DNA of 64,000 nucleotides from Sphingomonas nostoxanthinifaciens (GCF_019930585.1 NZ_CP082839.1:1-64000); one strand, 5' to 3'. Positions 36,049 through 44,753 are shown, counted from the first letter of the stretch. Program-made: numbers and translations. Notes: generated by a model from the sequence alone, not told the origin.

Positions 36049-37626
36049 CTATTTGGCGGCGGTGACGGTCGGCCATTTGATGCCGAGCTGGTCGAGATAG
36101 GACGGATATTTGGCCGAGTCGTAATAAAGCGGCTCCATCTTCGGCCGCATCTCGCGCATCGTCTTCTCGTTCAGCCAGATCGCCGGTTTCTCGAGGATCG
36201 GCGCATACGTGTCGGTCTTGAGCTGGACCTCGGTGAAATAGGTTTTCGCGTCCGCCAGCACCTTGGGCGTGGTCATCAGGTCGAGCACGGTGGTCGCCAC
36301 CGCCTTGGCGCCTGCGACCGCGCCCTTGTGCGCGATCGGCGTCGCCATCGACATGGCCGACAGCACGTTGTGGCCGATCATGTTGGGGATGTTCGACGGG
36401 AAGCGGATGGTGATGGTCGGCACCGTCCACATGACGTCACCGATATCGTCCGATCCGCCGCCGATCGAGCGCTCGCGATTCTCCGGCGTGGAGAGCGGCG
36501 TCACCTTGTCCTTGAGCGGCTCGACCTTGCGATGGTTGGTCTCCTGCACCGCCTTGGTGAAGGCCTGGTCCGACGCATCCCACTTCGGCATGCCGATCTT
36601 CGCGATGTTGGCGAAGGCGGCTTCGGCGAGCGGCTTGTTGCCGAAATTGGGCGCGGCATAGCCGAGGATGTGATGCTCGACGGTGGTGTCGGTCTCCTTC
36701 GCCGCGGCCTCGGCGGTGGTGTTGCCGATGTCGTACATCGACTTGACCGCGCCGAACGTCCGATCGCGGAAATAATACCAGACCGAGGCGGTCGCCGGCA
36801 CGACGTTCGGCTGATCGCCGCCGTTGGTGATGACGTAATGCGAGCGCTGGGTGACCGGCAGATGCTCGCGCCGGAAGTTCCAGGCGGTGTCCATCAGCTC
36901 GACCCCGTCGAGCGCGCTATGCCCTTCCCACGGCATGCCGGCCGCGTGCGCGGTCTTGCCGTGGAAGGTATATTCGACCGAGATCGCGGCATTCTGTCCG
37001 AGATCGCCATAGGCGACCGAGAAATCGCTGGAGACGTGGGTGAAGATGCAGGCGTCGACGCCCTTGAACAGCCCCGCGCGCACATAATAGGCCTTGGAGC
37101 CGAGCAGTTCCTCCGCGACGCCGGGCCACACCATCAGCCGGCCGGCGATATGGTTCTTCTCCATCACGTCCTTGGCAGCGATCGCGGCGGCGACGATCAA
37201 TGGCATGCCGGCATTGTGCCCCTCGCCATGGCCGGGGGCGCCCGCCACCATCGGCTTGATTTCGGGCGTGCCGGGATATTGCGAGACGCCGAGCAGATCG
37301 TCGATGTCGCTGCCGAGCGCGATCAGCGGGCCGCCCGAGCCCCACGTGGCGGTGAAGGCGGTCGGCATGCCGGCGACGCCGCGCGTGACGGTGAAGCCAT
37401 GCTTTTCGAGGATGTCGGCGAGGTAGGCGGAGGTGCGCACCTCCTGGAAGCCCGGCTCGGCGAAGCTGAACACCTGATCGACCATCACCTGGATCTGTTT
37501 GGCCTGCGCATCGACGTCGGCGATCGCCTGCGCCTTCAAAGATGCGCTCGCCGCCGCCTGCGCGGCCGGTGTCAGCAGGCTCGCCGCCGCCAGCGCCGCC
37601 GCGATCCGTCGTCCGTTCGTCGTCAT
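36049..37626 (-). CDS. M20-family amidohydrolase (AbgB-like), exported
   Basis: A 525-residue metallo-hydrolase with signal peptide (RRIAAALAAASLLTPAAQA). The M20 core has GSDIDDLLG (about 122-130), APGHGEGHNAGMP (about 146-158), GVAEELLGSKAYY with the EE pair, THVSSDFS, and the dimerisation lid around TFHGKTAHAAG (about 235-245). It resembles the AbgB branch that cleaves p-aminobenzoyl-glutamate, and other M20 enzymes that release amino acids from conjugates. The signal sequence places it in the periplasm. The start at 37626 has GAGGGG upstream; a longer in-frame reading is not conserved. Confidence 0.85.
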   Translation of the reverse strand: MTTNGRRIAAALAAASLLTPAAQAAASASLKAQAIADVDAQAKQIQVMVDQVFSFAEPGFQEVRTSAYLADILEKHGFTVTRGVAGMPTAFTATWGSGGPLIALGSDIDDLLGVSQYPGTPEIKPMVAGAPGHGEGHNAGMPLIVAAAIAAKDVMEKNHIAGRLMVWPGVAEELLGSKAYYVRAGLFKGVDACIFTHVSSDFSVAYGDLGQNAAISVEYTFHGKTAHAAGMPWEGHSALDGVELMDTAWNFRREHLPVTQRSHYVITNGGDQPNVVPATASVWYYFRDRTFGAVKSMYDIGNTTAEAAAKETDTTVEHHILGYAAPNFGNKPLAEAAFANIAKIGMPKWDASDQAFTKAVQETNHRKVEPLKDKVTPLSTPENRERSIGGGSDDIGDVMWTVPTITIRFPSNIPNMIGHNVLSAMSMATPIAHKGAVAGAKAVATTVLDLMTTPKVLADAKTYFTEVQLKTDTYAPILEKPAIWLNEKTMREMRPKMEPLYYDSAKYPSYLDQLGIKWPTVTAAK

Positions 37627-37762
37627 GTCGTCAGCCCCTCTTTGCCCTCGCAATCGTATACGCTGGCGGAATGAGGCGCGCGACGCAACGACCGGCGTGC
37701 GTGCCCCCCGAACCTTCGGCCCCCTGCCGCGTTGAGAGGCGTCACATACGGGAGAGACGATC

Positions 37763-38245
37763 ATGAAGACCCTGCTTTTCGGCGCCGCCGCGCTGCTGCT
37801 CGCCACCACCGCCGCGCAGGCCGCCACGCCGACCCCGGCCGAGTTCGTCGAGAAGGCGGGCGCGTCCGACACGTTCGAGATCGACTCGGCCAAGCTGATG
37901 GTGCGCTCGAAGAACCCGACCGTCTCGAAGTTCGCGACCAAGATGATCACCGATCACGCCAAGAGCACGAAGCTGGTCGGCGCCGCCGCGACCGCGGATG
38001 GGCTGCCGGCCAAGAAGCCGTCGCTCACCGTCGGCCAGCGCGCCGATCTGACCGCGCTGAAGGCGGTGCCGGCGGGCAAGACCAAGGATGACCTGTACGT
38101 GAAGCAGCAGAAAGCGGCGCATGCCGACGCGCTCGCGCTGATGCAGGATTATGCGGCCAACGGCTCGGCCAAGCACCTCAAGATGACCGCCGCGAAGATC
38201 GTGCCGGTGGTGCAGATGCACGAGACGATGGTCGACAAGATGTGA
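37763..38245 (+). CDS. DUF4142 family periplasmic protein
   Basis: A 160-residue exported protein with a signal peptide (MKTLLFGAAALLLATTAAQA) and a helical DUF4142 domain: FVEKAGASDTFEIDSAKLM, KFATKMITDHAKSTKLV and VKQQKAAHADALALMQDYA. DUF4142 is a ferritin-like four-helix bundle family; His and Glu/Asp are spaced along the helices (DHAK, KAAHAD, QMHE), but metal binding is not proven. Some members rise in stress. GGGAGAG precedes the ATG. It is divergent from the M20 gene and followed by a palindromic repeat. Confidence 0.88.
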   Translation: MKTLLFGAAALLLATTAAQAATPTPAEFVEKAGASDTFEIDSAKLMVRSKNPTVSKFATKMITDHAKSTKLVGAAATADGLPAKKPSLTVGQRADLTALKAVPAGKTKDDLYVKQQKAAHADALALMQDYAANGSAKHLKMTAAKIVPVVQMHETMVDKM

Positions 38246-38289
38246 CGCGGACGGGCGGTGGCTCGACAAGGCCGCCGCCCGGCATCTTC

Positions 38290-38359
38290 GTCATCCCGGC
38301 GCAGGCCGGGATCCAGCCGGCGACCGTCGAATCTGGACCCCGGCTTGCGCCGGGGTGAC
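38290..38359. repeat. Intergenic palindromic repeat, copy 2
   Basis: Arms GTCATCCCGGCGCA and TGCGCCGGGGTGAC border two internal hairpins (ATCCCGGC-gcag-GCCGGGAT and CCCCGGC-ttgc-GCCGGGG). It shares arms and layout with 6254-6330 and lies between convergent genes, where it may serve as a bidirectional terminator. Confidence 0.7.
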
Positions 38360-38367
38360 ACGCGCTC

Positions 38368-39684
38368 CTAGCCCACCTTGGCCAGCGCCTGATCGAAATC
38401 GGCGATGAGATCGCCGGCATCCTCGACGCCGATCGAGATGCGGACGAGATTGTCGCCGATGCCGAGCGCGGTCTTGCGCGCGTCGGGCACCGACAGATGC
38501 GTCATCGCCGCGGGGTGGCTCGCCAGCGTCTCGGTGCCGCCGAGGCTCACCGCCAGCTTGGCGATGACGAGCGCGTCGAGGAAGGCGAACGCCTCCGTCT
38601 CGCCGCCTTTCAGATAGAGCGAGAAGGTCGAGCCCGCGCCGGTGCAGTGGCGGCGGTAGATGTCGGCCTGGCGCGAGCCGTCTTCGAGGAAGGCGAGATA
38701 GCCGACATGTTCGACCTTGGGATGGTCGCGCAGGAAGGCGCAGACCTTCGCCGCATTCTCGCCCGCGCGGCTCATGCGCAATTCCAGCGTCTCGAGACTG
38801 CGCAGCAGCATCCACGCCGGATGCGGATCGAGGATCGTGCCAATCGTGTTGCGCATCGCGCGCACCGGATCGATCGCCGCCTTGGTGCCGACTAGTCCGC
38901 CTGCGACCAGATCGCTATGCCCGCCGGCATATTTGGTGAGGCTGTACACCACCATGTCGGCACCATGCTTCAGCGGCTGCTGCCACAGCGGCCCGAGGAA
39001 GGTGTTGTCGATCACGATCGGCGGCCGGGCTTCGTCGAACGCGGCATCGCACGCGGCGGCGACCGCCTCGACGTCGACCAGCGCGTTGGTCGGGTTGGCC
39101 GGGCTTTCGAGATAGACCAACGCCACGCGGCCGAGCGCGCGCGCCTGCGCCAGCGCCGCGTCGATCTCGTCGCGCGTGGCTCCCGCGGGAAAATCGACCC
39201 ATTTCACGCCGAAGCGGCCGAGCACCTTGCCGATCAATGTCTCGGTCGCGGCGTAGAGCGGGGCGGAATGGACGATGACGTCGCCCGGCTGGACCAACGC
39301 CAGCAGTACGGTCGCGATCGCCGCCATGCCCGAGCCGAAGGTCAGCGCCTCCTCGGCTTCCTCCCATAGAGCGAGACGATCCTCGAGGATCTCCTGATTG
39401 GGGCCGTTGAAGCGCGAATAGACCAGCCCCTCCGCGCCGCCTGGGCGCTTGCCGGTGACGCCCTCGAAGTGGCGCTTGCCCGCGGCGGCGCTCTCGAAGA
39501 CGTAGGTCGAGGTGAGGAACAATGGCGGCTTGAGCGAGCCTTCGGACAGGCGCGGATCGTAGCCATGGCCCATCATCAGCGTCGCCGCGCTCAATTTGCG
39601 GCCGCCGATGGTGGAGGGCTGCTCGCGCGGCCGGCGGCGCGGTTCGCCCCCGGTCAGGTCGGCTTCGGTTTCGCCGTTCGCCAT
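38368..39684 (-). CDS. PLP-dependent trans-sulfuration enzyme, cystathionine gamma-synthase family
   Basis: A 438-residue Cys/Met-metabolism PLP enzyme. It has the YSRFNGPNQEILEDRLALWE motif (about 90-109), SGMAAIATVLLAL binding the cofactor phosphate, VYLESPANPT (about 195), and VVYSLTKYAGGHSDLVAGG (about 255) with the Schiff-base Lys in SLTKYAGGH. It resembles cystathionine gamma-synthase/gamma-lyase and methionine gamma-lyase; which reaction it catalyses cannot be fixed from sequence. An N-terminal Arg-rich extension of about 30 residues precedes the conserved part. The start at 39684 is where this extension begins in a plausible ATG context. Confidence 0.85.
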   Translation of the reverse strand: MANGETEADLTGGEPRRRPREQPSTIGGRKLSAATLMMGHGYDPRLSEGSLKPPLFLTSTYVFESAAAGKRHFEGVTGKRPGGAEGLVYSRFNGPNQEILEDRLALWEEAEEALTFGSGMAAIATVLLALVQPGDVIVHSAPLYAATETLIGKVLGRFGVKWVDFPAGATRDEIDAALAQARALGRVALVYLESPANPTNALVDVEAVAAACDAAFDEARPPIVIDNTFLGPLWQQPLKHGADMVVYSLTKYAGGHSDLVAGGLVGTKAAIDPVRAMRNTIGTILDPHPAWMLLRSLETLELRMSRAGENAAKVCAFLRDHPKVEHVGYLAFLEDGSRQADIYRRHCTGAGSTFSLYLKGGETEAFAFLDALVIAKLAVSLGGTETLASHPAAMTHLSVPDARKTALGIGDNLVRISIGVEDAGDLIADFDQALAKVG

Positions 39685-39783
39685 GCTCGTCGCCTTCCGC
39701 GCTGCCTCGGGAGCTGCGCGGTAGCACAGGGGGCGAGAGTGGGCGAGGCGGGGGCGGCGGGCCGTTTCGTGGCGCCGGTGGGC

Positions 39784-39873
39784 GCCGCCGTGCTCCTGCG
39801 CAGGCAGGAGCCCAGAGCTTCGGGCGATGGCGCCTGCCATCCTGGGCTCCTGCGTTCGCAGGAGCACGGCGGC
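39784..39873. repeat. Nested intergenic inverted repeat
   Basis: GCCGCCGTGCTCCTGCG (39784-39800) pairs with CGCAGGAGCACGGCGGC (39857-39873); inside, CAGGAGCCCAG (39805-39815) pairs with CTGGGCTCCTG (39842-39852). The arms match perfectly. It lies between two same-strand genes and could form a strong RNA stem. Confidence 0.7.
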
Positions 39874-39878
39874 GCGAC

Positions 39879-40181
39879 TTATTCGGCCTTGTCCGCGCCG
39901 CTCTCGCCTTCGACGGGCGCGTCCGGAGTCGCCGCCGCATCCTTGAAGTATGGCTCGACCGGGCCCGACAGCTTCATCGTCAGCGGATTGCCCTTGCGGT
40001 CGCGGCTCTTCGACATTGCGAGGCGCACCCACGCCTCGCTGATGCAATATTCCTCGACGTTGAAGCGCTCGGTGCCCTTGAAGACGATGCCGATGCCGCG
40101 CGCGAGCGCGTCGGCGTCATGATAAGGGCTGCGCGGATCGACCGAGAGGCGGTCGGGCGGGGTGGTCGGCTGGTCGGTCAT
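39879..40181 (-). CDS. DUF3297 family protein
   Basis: A 100-residue protein of the DUF3297 family. The conserved portion is PPDRLSVDPRSPYHDADALARGIGIVFKGTERFNVEEYCISEAWVRLAM, followed by KSRDRKGNPLTMKLSGPVEPYF and a variable acidic tail. Its biochemical role is unknown. It is small and soluble. It lies between the dihydroorotase-like gene and the PLP enzyme on the same strand, separated from each by a gap, so an operon is not certain. Confidence 0.85.
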   Translation of the reverse strand: MTDQPTTPPDRLSVDPRSPYHDADALARGIGIVFKGTERFNVEEYCISEAWVRLAMSKSRDRKGNPLTMKLSGPVEPYFKDAAATPDAPVEGESGADKAE

Positions 40182-40227
40182 GGCCTGCGCCCATAGCGGC
40201 GGTGCGCGCGCGCGTCACGCCTCACCC

Positions 40228-41556
40228 TCATTCGGACCAGTCGGCGCTGTCGAAGCGGAGCGGACGGCCGTGCGCGGCGGCGGCGAGCTGGCCCTCCCAC
40301 ATCACGCGGCGGCCGCGGATGATCGTGCCGATCGGCCGGCCGGTCAGCTTCATGCCGGTGAAGGGCGACCAGCCGCAGCGCGAGGCGAGCCAGCTTTCCT
40401 CGATCGTCCAGCGCGCCTTGAGATCGACCACGGTGAAGTCGGCCGAATAGCCGGCGGCGATCCGCCCGCGCGCGGTGAGCCCGAATACGCGCTGCGGCCC
40501 GGCCGAGGTCAGCTCGACCAGCCGCTGCAGCGTGGTGCGGCCATTGGCGACATGATCGAGCAGCAGGGGCAGCAAGGTCTGCACGCCGGGCATGCCGCTC
40601 GGGCTGTCGGGATAGGCCTTGGCCTTCTCCTCCTTGGTATGCGGCGCGTGATCGGAGCCGAGCACGTCGGGCACGCCCTGGTTGAGCCAGTGCCACAGCC
40701 CGTCGCGATGCGCGCCCGAACGGATCGGCGGGTTCATCTGCGCATAGCTGCCGAGGCGGGGATAGGCGTCCTCGCCGGCGAGCGTCAGGTGCTGCGGCGT
40801 CACCTCGCAGGTGGCGATGTCCTTGTTCTGCGCGATATATTCCAGCTCGGCGGGCGTAGTGACGTGGAGAATGTGGATCGGCCGCCGCGCCGCGCGCGCC
40901 AGCGCGAGGATGCGCCGCGTCGCCAGCATCGCGCTCTCGTCGTCGCGCCACACCGGATGCGACGACGGATCGCCCGCGACGCGCTCGTTCAGCCGCGCCT
41001 GCATGCGCGGCTCGTCCTCGGCATGGATCGCGACCCGGCGGCGGCCCGAGGCGAGCACGCGCGCGAGCTCGCTGTCTTCCGACACCAGCAGGTCGCCGGT
41101 CGAGGCGCCCATGAAGATCTTGACCCCGGCGGTGCCCGGCAGCCGCTCCAGCTCGGCGAGCTGGTCGGCATTGGCCGAGGTCGCGCCGACATAGAAAGCA
41201 TGGTCGCACCACATCCGATCGCGCGCCCGCGCGAGCTTGTCGGCGATCGCCGCGGCCGAATCGGTGTTGGGCTTGGTGTTCGGCATCTCGAACACGGCGG
41301 TGACGCCGCCCAGCACGGCGGCGCGGCTGCCGCTCTCCAGATCCTCCTTCGCCTCCAGCCCCGGCTCGCGGAAATGGACCTGGCTGTCGATCACGCCCGG
41401 CAGCACCGTCAGCCCGGCGCAATCGATCGTCTCGCCGGCATCGCCGGGCTCGCCGATCGCGACGATGCGGCCGTCGCGCACGCCGACCGAGGTTTCGGCG
41501 GGGCCGCCCGGCGTCCACACCGTGCCGTTGACGAGGAGGAGGTCGTAAGTCGGCAT
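40228..41556 (-). CDS. Dihydroorotase-family amidohydrolase
   Basis: A 442-residue class I dihydroorotase-like enzyme of the cyclic amidohydrolase superfamily. Landmarks are GVIDSQVHFREPGLEAKEDL (about 54-73), FEMPNTKPNT, GVKIFMGASTG with carboxylated Lys146, AIHAEDE, PIHILHVTTPAE, PQHLTL and LGSDHAPHTKEEK with the catalytic Asp. Dihydroorotase closes carbamoyl-aspartate to dihydroorotate in pyrimidine synthesis. The first metal-binding His of the usual HxH is Gln59 here (SQVH). GGAG precedes the ATG. It is divergent from ygfZ. Confidence 0.87.
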   Translation of the reverse strand: MPTYDLLLVNGTVWTPGGPAETSVGVRDGRIVAIGEPGDAGETIDCAGLTVLPGVIDSQVHFREPGLEAKEDLESGSRAAVLGGVTAVFEMPNTKPNTDSAAAIADKLARARDRMWCDHAFYVGATSANADQLAELERLPGTAGVKIFMGASTGDLLVSEDSELARVLASGRRRVAIHAEDEPRMQARLNERVAGDPSSHPVWRDDESAMLATRRILALARAARRPIHILHVTTPAELEYIAQNKDIATCEVTPQHLTLAGEDAYPRLGSYAQMNPPIRSGAHRDGLWHWLNQGVPDVLGSDHAPHTKEEKAKAYPDSPSGMPGVQTLLPLLLDHVANGRTTLQRLVELTSAGPQRVFGLTARGRIAAGYSADFTVVDLKARWTIEESWLASRCGWSPFTGMKLTGRPIGTIIRGRRVMWEGQLAAAAHGRPLRFDSADWSE

Positions 41557-41603
41557 CGCGTTTCTCCGTTGGCGTGGCGCGTGTGCGTCCCTACCTCGCG
41601 GGC

Positions 41604-42338
41604 ATGGACGCCACCACCCTCACCGATCGCGCACTTGTTCGTCTGTCCGGCGAGGATGTGCGCGGCTTCCTCCAGGGGCTCGTAACGAACGACGTGACCG
41701 GCGCGTTGCCGGTATGGGCGGGATTGCTGACCGCGCAGGGCAAGGCGCTGTTCGATTTCATCGTCTGGGCCGACGGCGACGATCTGCTGCTGGATTGCGA
41801 GGAGAGCCAGTTCGACGCGCTCGCCCGGCGCCTGACGCTCTATCGCCTGCGCCGCGCGATCACGATCGCGCGCGACGCCGCGCTGGCGGTGCACTGGGCG
41901 CCGGCGGGCGATGCGGGCGTGCCCGATCCGCGCCTGCCCGCGCTCGGCCGGCGCTGGATCGCCGCGCCGGGCGAAGCGGCGACCGGCTGGCGCGCGCACC
42001 GGCTCGGCCTCGGCGTGACCGAGGGCGTGGCCGAACTCGGATCGGACAAGACGTTGTGGCTGGAAGCGAACGCCGCCGAGCTCAATGGGGTGAGCTTCAC
42101 CAAGGGCTGTTATGTCGGCCAGGAGAATACCGCGCGGATGAACTGGCGGCAGAAAGTCAACCGCAGGCTGGTGGTGATCCGCGCCGACGCCGATCCGGGC
42201 GAGGCGGCGCGCATCTGGTATCCCGATCTCGCACGTGCGGTCGTGCACCGCCGCATCGAGTCTCTGCAATTTGAGGAATCGCTGGTGCGGCCCGAATGGC
42301 TGCGATTCGCGCTGAGCGAGGCCGCATCCCCTCAGTGA
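41604..42338 (+). CDS. ygfZ: Folate-binding YgfZ-type protein
   Basis: A 244-residue GcvT-like folate-binding protein involved in iron-sulfur cluster enzyme maturation. The hallmark KGCYVGQE is present (about 166-173), with LSGEDVRGFLQGLVTNDV and LTAQGKALFDFIVW in the N-terminal half. It is cytosolic, and members of the family bind tetrahydrofolate. The conserved Cys in KGCYVGQ is kept. The start is chosen at 41604; an in-frame ATG ten codons upstream adds a non-conserved stretch. It is divergent from the dihydroorotase-like gene. Confidence 0.92.
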   Translation: MDATTLTDRALVRLSGEDVRGFLQGLVTNDVTGALPVWAGLLTAQGKALFDFIVWADGDDLLLDCEESQFDALARRLTLYRLRRAITIARDAALAVHWAPAGDAGVPDPRLPALGRRWIAAPGEAATGWRAHRLGLGVTEGVAELGSDKTLWLEANAAELNGVSFTKGCYVGQENTARMNWRQKVNRRLVVIRADADPGEAARIWYPDLARAVVHRRIESLQFEESLVRPEWLRFALSEAASPQ

Positions 42339-42388
42339 AAGGGCCGAAGCGGCTACGCTGCTGAAAATCCGCATCAATTTCCGGCCTG

Positions 42389-42409
42389 TTAACCATCAAA
42401 CATGGTTAA
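42389..42409. promoter_or_regulatory. Inverted repeat upstream of the PEP-CTERM gene
   Basis: TTAACCAT (42389-42396) and ATGGTTAA (42402-42409) are a perfect pair separated by five bases, in an AT-rich pocket 115 bases before the gene. It could be an operator or a hairpin. TTAA halves recall CtrA sites but the spacing does not fit the N7 rule. Confidence 0.45.
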
Positions 42410-42524
42410 TAATCTGTAAAAGGAGGTTAACGAACCGCTACCCATCTTGCCGCACGTGCAGCATGCCCATAGTGCTTCGGCTGTCGCATCGGGGCGGCGT
42501 GTTCAGTTGCTGAAGGGTAACCCC

Positions 42525-43274
42525 ATGAATCGTTTGTTGAGTGGCGCGCTTGCGCTGGGTCTGGCCGCGGTTGCGGCGCTTACGCCGTCGGCGGCATCCG
42601 CCACGAGCTTCGACTTCACCAAGTACAGCTCCGGCAACACGTTCACGGTCGACGGCCTGACCGTAAAGGTCACCGCCTGGCACGCCAATGACAGCAACAC
42701 GAGCGCGAACTCGGTCGACTCGATCTCCGCCGCCACGCTGGGCGTCTACCAGGGCGCCGGCCTCGGCGACCTCTACGGCACCGACAAGGATTCGAACGGC
42801 ACCCACCAGATCGACAATGTCGGCGGTGGCGCCGATTTCCTGATGCTGCAGTTCAGCCAGGACGTCTCGCTCAACAGCATCAGCCGCAACGTCTATTCGA
42901 TCAGCGGCGCGACCTGCTGTGACAGCGACGCCGCTTACTGGGGCGACATCGGCAACCTGCTCGGCAGCCCGTCGTCGAGCGCGTCGATCGACCTGACCAA
43001 GTATGTGCTCGACGAGTCGACCTTCACGTCGCTCGCGGGCGGCAAGAGCGCCAGCACGACCGCGCTGAGCGACACCGGCCTCGCCTCGGTGTGGCTGGTC
43101 TCGGCCGCCTTCAACCAGAGCAACGACGCCTTCAAGCTGTCGGGCATCAGCGTCTCGCCGGCGCCGATCTCTTCCCCGGCTCCCGAGCCGGCCAGCTGGG
43201 CGATGATGATCGTCGGCTTCGGCGCGGTGGGCGCGGGCATGCGCAGCCGCCGCCGGACCCTCGCCGCCGCCTGA
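42525..43274 (+). CDS. PEPxxWA-CTERM surface protein
   Basis: A 249-residue exported protein ending in a PEP-CTERM sorting signal: PEPASWAMMIVGFGAVGAGMRSRRR (PEPxxWA motif, hydrophobic helix, Arg cluster). The signal peptide is MNRLLSGALALGLAAVAALTPSAASA. The mature region is Ser/Asp-rich with beta-type repeats and two adjacent Cys (GATCCDSD). Such proteins are anchored and cleaved by an exosortase and are linked to the extracellular matrix. AAGGG precedes the ATG. A terminator follows at 43301-43332. No catalytic domain is recognised. Confidence 0.87.
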   Translation: MNRLLSGALALGLAAVAALTPSAASATSFDFTKYSSGNTFTVDGLTVKVTAWHANDSNTSANSVDSISAATLGVYQGAGLGDLYGTDKDSNGTHQIDNVGGGADFLMLQFSQDVSLNSISRNVYSISGATCCDSDAAYWGDIGNLLGSPSSSASIDLTKYVLDESTFTSLAGGKSASTTALSDTGLASVWLVSAAFNQSNDAFKLSGISVSPAPISSPAPEPASWAMMIVGFGAVGAGMRSRRRTLAAA

Positions 43275-43300
43275 TCGGCCGCGATACGCGATACGGACAG

Positions 43301-43332
43301 AGGGCCGGCCCCCCAGCGGGGCCGGCCCTTTT
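43301..43332 (+). terminator. Rho-independent terminator after the PEP-CTERM gene
   Basis: GGGCCGGCCCC (43302-43312) pairs with GGGGCCGGCCC (43318-43328) around a short loop, followed by TTTT. Confidence 0.85.
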
Positions 43333-43382
43333 CGCATGTCCCGTGTGCGGGGCGGCGAGGCGCTGCCCGGAGCCCGGCGGGC

Positions 43383-43826
43383 TCAGCCGGCCGTGGGCAC
43401 CAGCACCTTCACCGCAATCTCCGAGATTGGGCGGCCGGTGGCGCGATCCACGACCACGGCCTCGATTGGCGCGCCGGTCGAGGCATCCACCGTGCGGCTG
43501 AGCGGGCCATCGCCGCAATGCTGCCGGCCCCACGCGCCGATGGCCAGCAGGATCGGCAGGAAGTCGCGCCCGCGCGCCGTAATCACATATTCGTCGCGCG
43601 GGGGCCGCTCGCTGTAGCGCCGCCGCTCGAGCAGGCCCGCGTCGGTCAACGCCGCCAGGCGGCGGGTCAGGATGTTGGGCGCGATGCCCAGCCCGGTCCG
43701 AAACTGATCGAAGCGTGTCCGGCCATAGCCGGCGTCGCGCAGGATCATCATGCTCCACGCATCGCCGACGAGGCTGAGCGCACGGCCGATCGGGCAGGGC
43801 CCCTGTGCATGTTTTTCGCTGTCCAT
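43383..43826 (-). CDS. HxlR-family transcriptional regulator
   Basis: A 147-residue winged-helix regulator of the HxlR/MarR-like type. The family core is CPIGRALSLVGDAWSMMILRDAGYG (about 11-35), FDQFRTGLGIAPNILTRRLAALTDAGLLERR (about 39-69) and RDEYVITARGRDFLPIL. HxlR proteins often sense electrophiles through an N-terminal Cys; the Cys at residue 11 fits that position. It is divergent from an SDR oxidoreductase, and its promoter region holds a clear palindrome (43826-43861), so it probably represses itself and the SDR gene. Confidence 0.9.
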   Translation of the reverse strand: MDSEKHAQGPCPIGRALSLVGDAWSMMILRDAGYGRTRFDQFRTGLGIAPNILTRRLAALTDAGLLERRRYSERPPRDEYVITARGRDFLPILLAIGAWGRQHCGDGPLSRTVDASTGAPIEAVVVDRATGRPISEIAVKVLVPTAG

Positions 43827-43861
43827 TGCACAATGATAGTGACGACACTATCAATATGCAA
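43826..43861. promoter_or_regulatory. Palindromic operator between hxlR and SDR genes
   Basis: TTGCA-N4-GATAGTG-acga-CACTATC-N4-TGCAA forms an inner perfect inverted repeat GATAGTG/CACTATC with outer arms TTGCA/TGCAA. The site abuts the hxlR start codon and lies 34 bases before the SDR ATG, so binding would block both. Confidence 0.7.
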
Positions 43862-43895
43862 TCGACTCGTGGAGCGAGCCGCAAGGAGATTGAAC

Positions 43896-44705
43896 ATGCA
43901 CGACGACATTACCGGCACGGCGCTCATCACCGGTGCTTCCTCCGGCATCGGCGGGGTCTATGCCGATCGGCTCGCCCGACGCGGCCACGATCTCATTCTC
44001 GTCGCGCGGGATGAAGCGCGCCTTGCGAGCATATCCGATCGGCTGAGGAGCGAAACCGGACGCACCGTCGAACTGCTCCGCGCCGACCTCACCGATCCGG
44101 CCGACGTCGCCCGCGTCGAACGGCGGTTCGAGAGCGATCCGTCGATCGGTCTGCTGATCAACAATGCCGGCATGTCGCTGAACGGCGGCCTCACCGAAAA
44201 CGGGGTGGCCGACTATGAGCGCATCATCGCGCTGAACATCACCGCGACCACCCGGCTCGCCGGGGCCGCCGCCAAGGCGTTCGTCGCGCGCGGCCGGGGC
44301 GCGATCGTCAACATCGCCTCGGTGCTCGCGCTCGCCCCAGAGCGGTTCGACGGCATCTACAGCGGCACCAAGGCCTATATGCTCAACCTCAGCCAGTCGA
44401 TGTCGGCGACGCTCGCCGACAAGGGCGTCTACACCCAGGCGGTGATGCCGGGCGCGACGCGGACCGAGATCTGGGCGCGGTCCGGCAAGAACATCGATAC
44501 TTTGCTGCCGCCCGATTGGGTGATGGAGGTGGACGATCTGGTCGACGCCGCATTGCTCGGGTTCGATCGTCGGGAAATCGTGACGATCCCGCCGCTGGCG
44601 GACGAAGGCCAGTGGAACGCGCTGCTGCAAAGCCGGCTGGCAATGGGGCCGTTCCTGTCGCGCCGCGACGTGGCGCCGCGTTATCGCGAGACCGTGGACG
44701 CCTGA
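43896..44705 (+). CDS. Short-chain dehydrogenase/reductase
   Basis: A 269-residue classical SDR oxidoreductase. TALITGASSGIGGVYADRLARRG (about 7-29) carries the TGxxxGIG cofactor motif, LLINNAGMSLNG (about 86-97) the NNAG motif, IASVLALAPERFDGIYSGTKAY (about 140-161) the catalytic Ser, Tyr and Lys (YSGTK). An acidic or basic residue preference after the second beta strand was not resolved, so NAD versus NADP use is open. AAGGAG lies seven bases upstream of the ATG. The gene is likely controlled by the divergent HxlR regulator. Substrate unknown. Confidence 0.88.
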   Translation: MHDDITGTALITGASSGIGGVYADRLARRGHDLILVARDEARLASISDRLRSETGRTVELLRADLTDPADVARVERRFESDPSIGLLINNAGMSLNGGLTENGVADYERIIALNITATTRLAGAAAKAFVARGRGAIVNIASVLALAPERFDGIYSGTKAYMLNLSQSMSATLADKGVYTQAVMPGATRTEIWARSGKNIDTLLPPDWVMEVDDLVDAALLGFDRREIVTIPPLADEGQWNALLQSRLAMGPFLSRRDVAPRYRETVDA

Positions 44706-44753
44706 ACGGCAGGCGCGGCGCAGGCCGCGGGCTGCTCCGCAGATAGATGCTAC

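Noticed and set aside
42389..42409. CtrA box upstream of the PEP-CTERM gene
   Set aside because: The two TTAA halves are 13 bases apart, not the seven required, so it is only listed as an inverted repeat.
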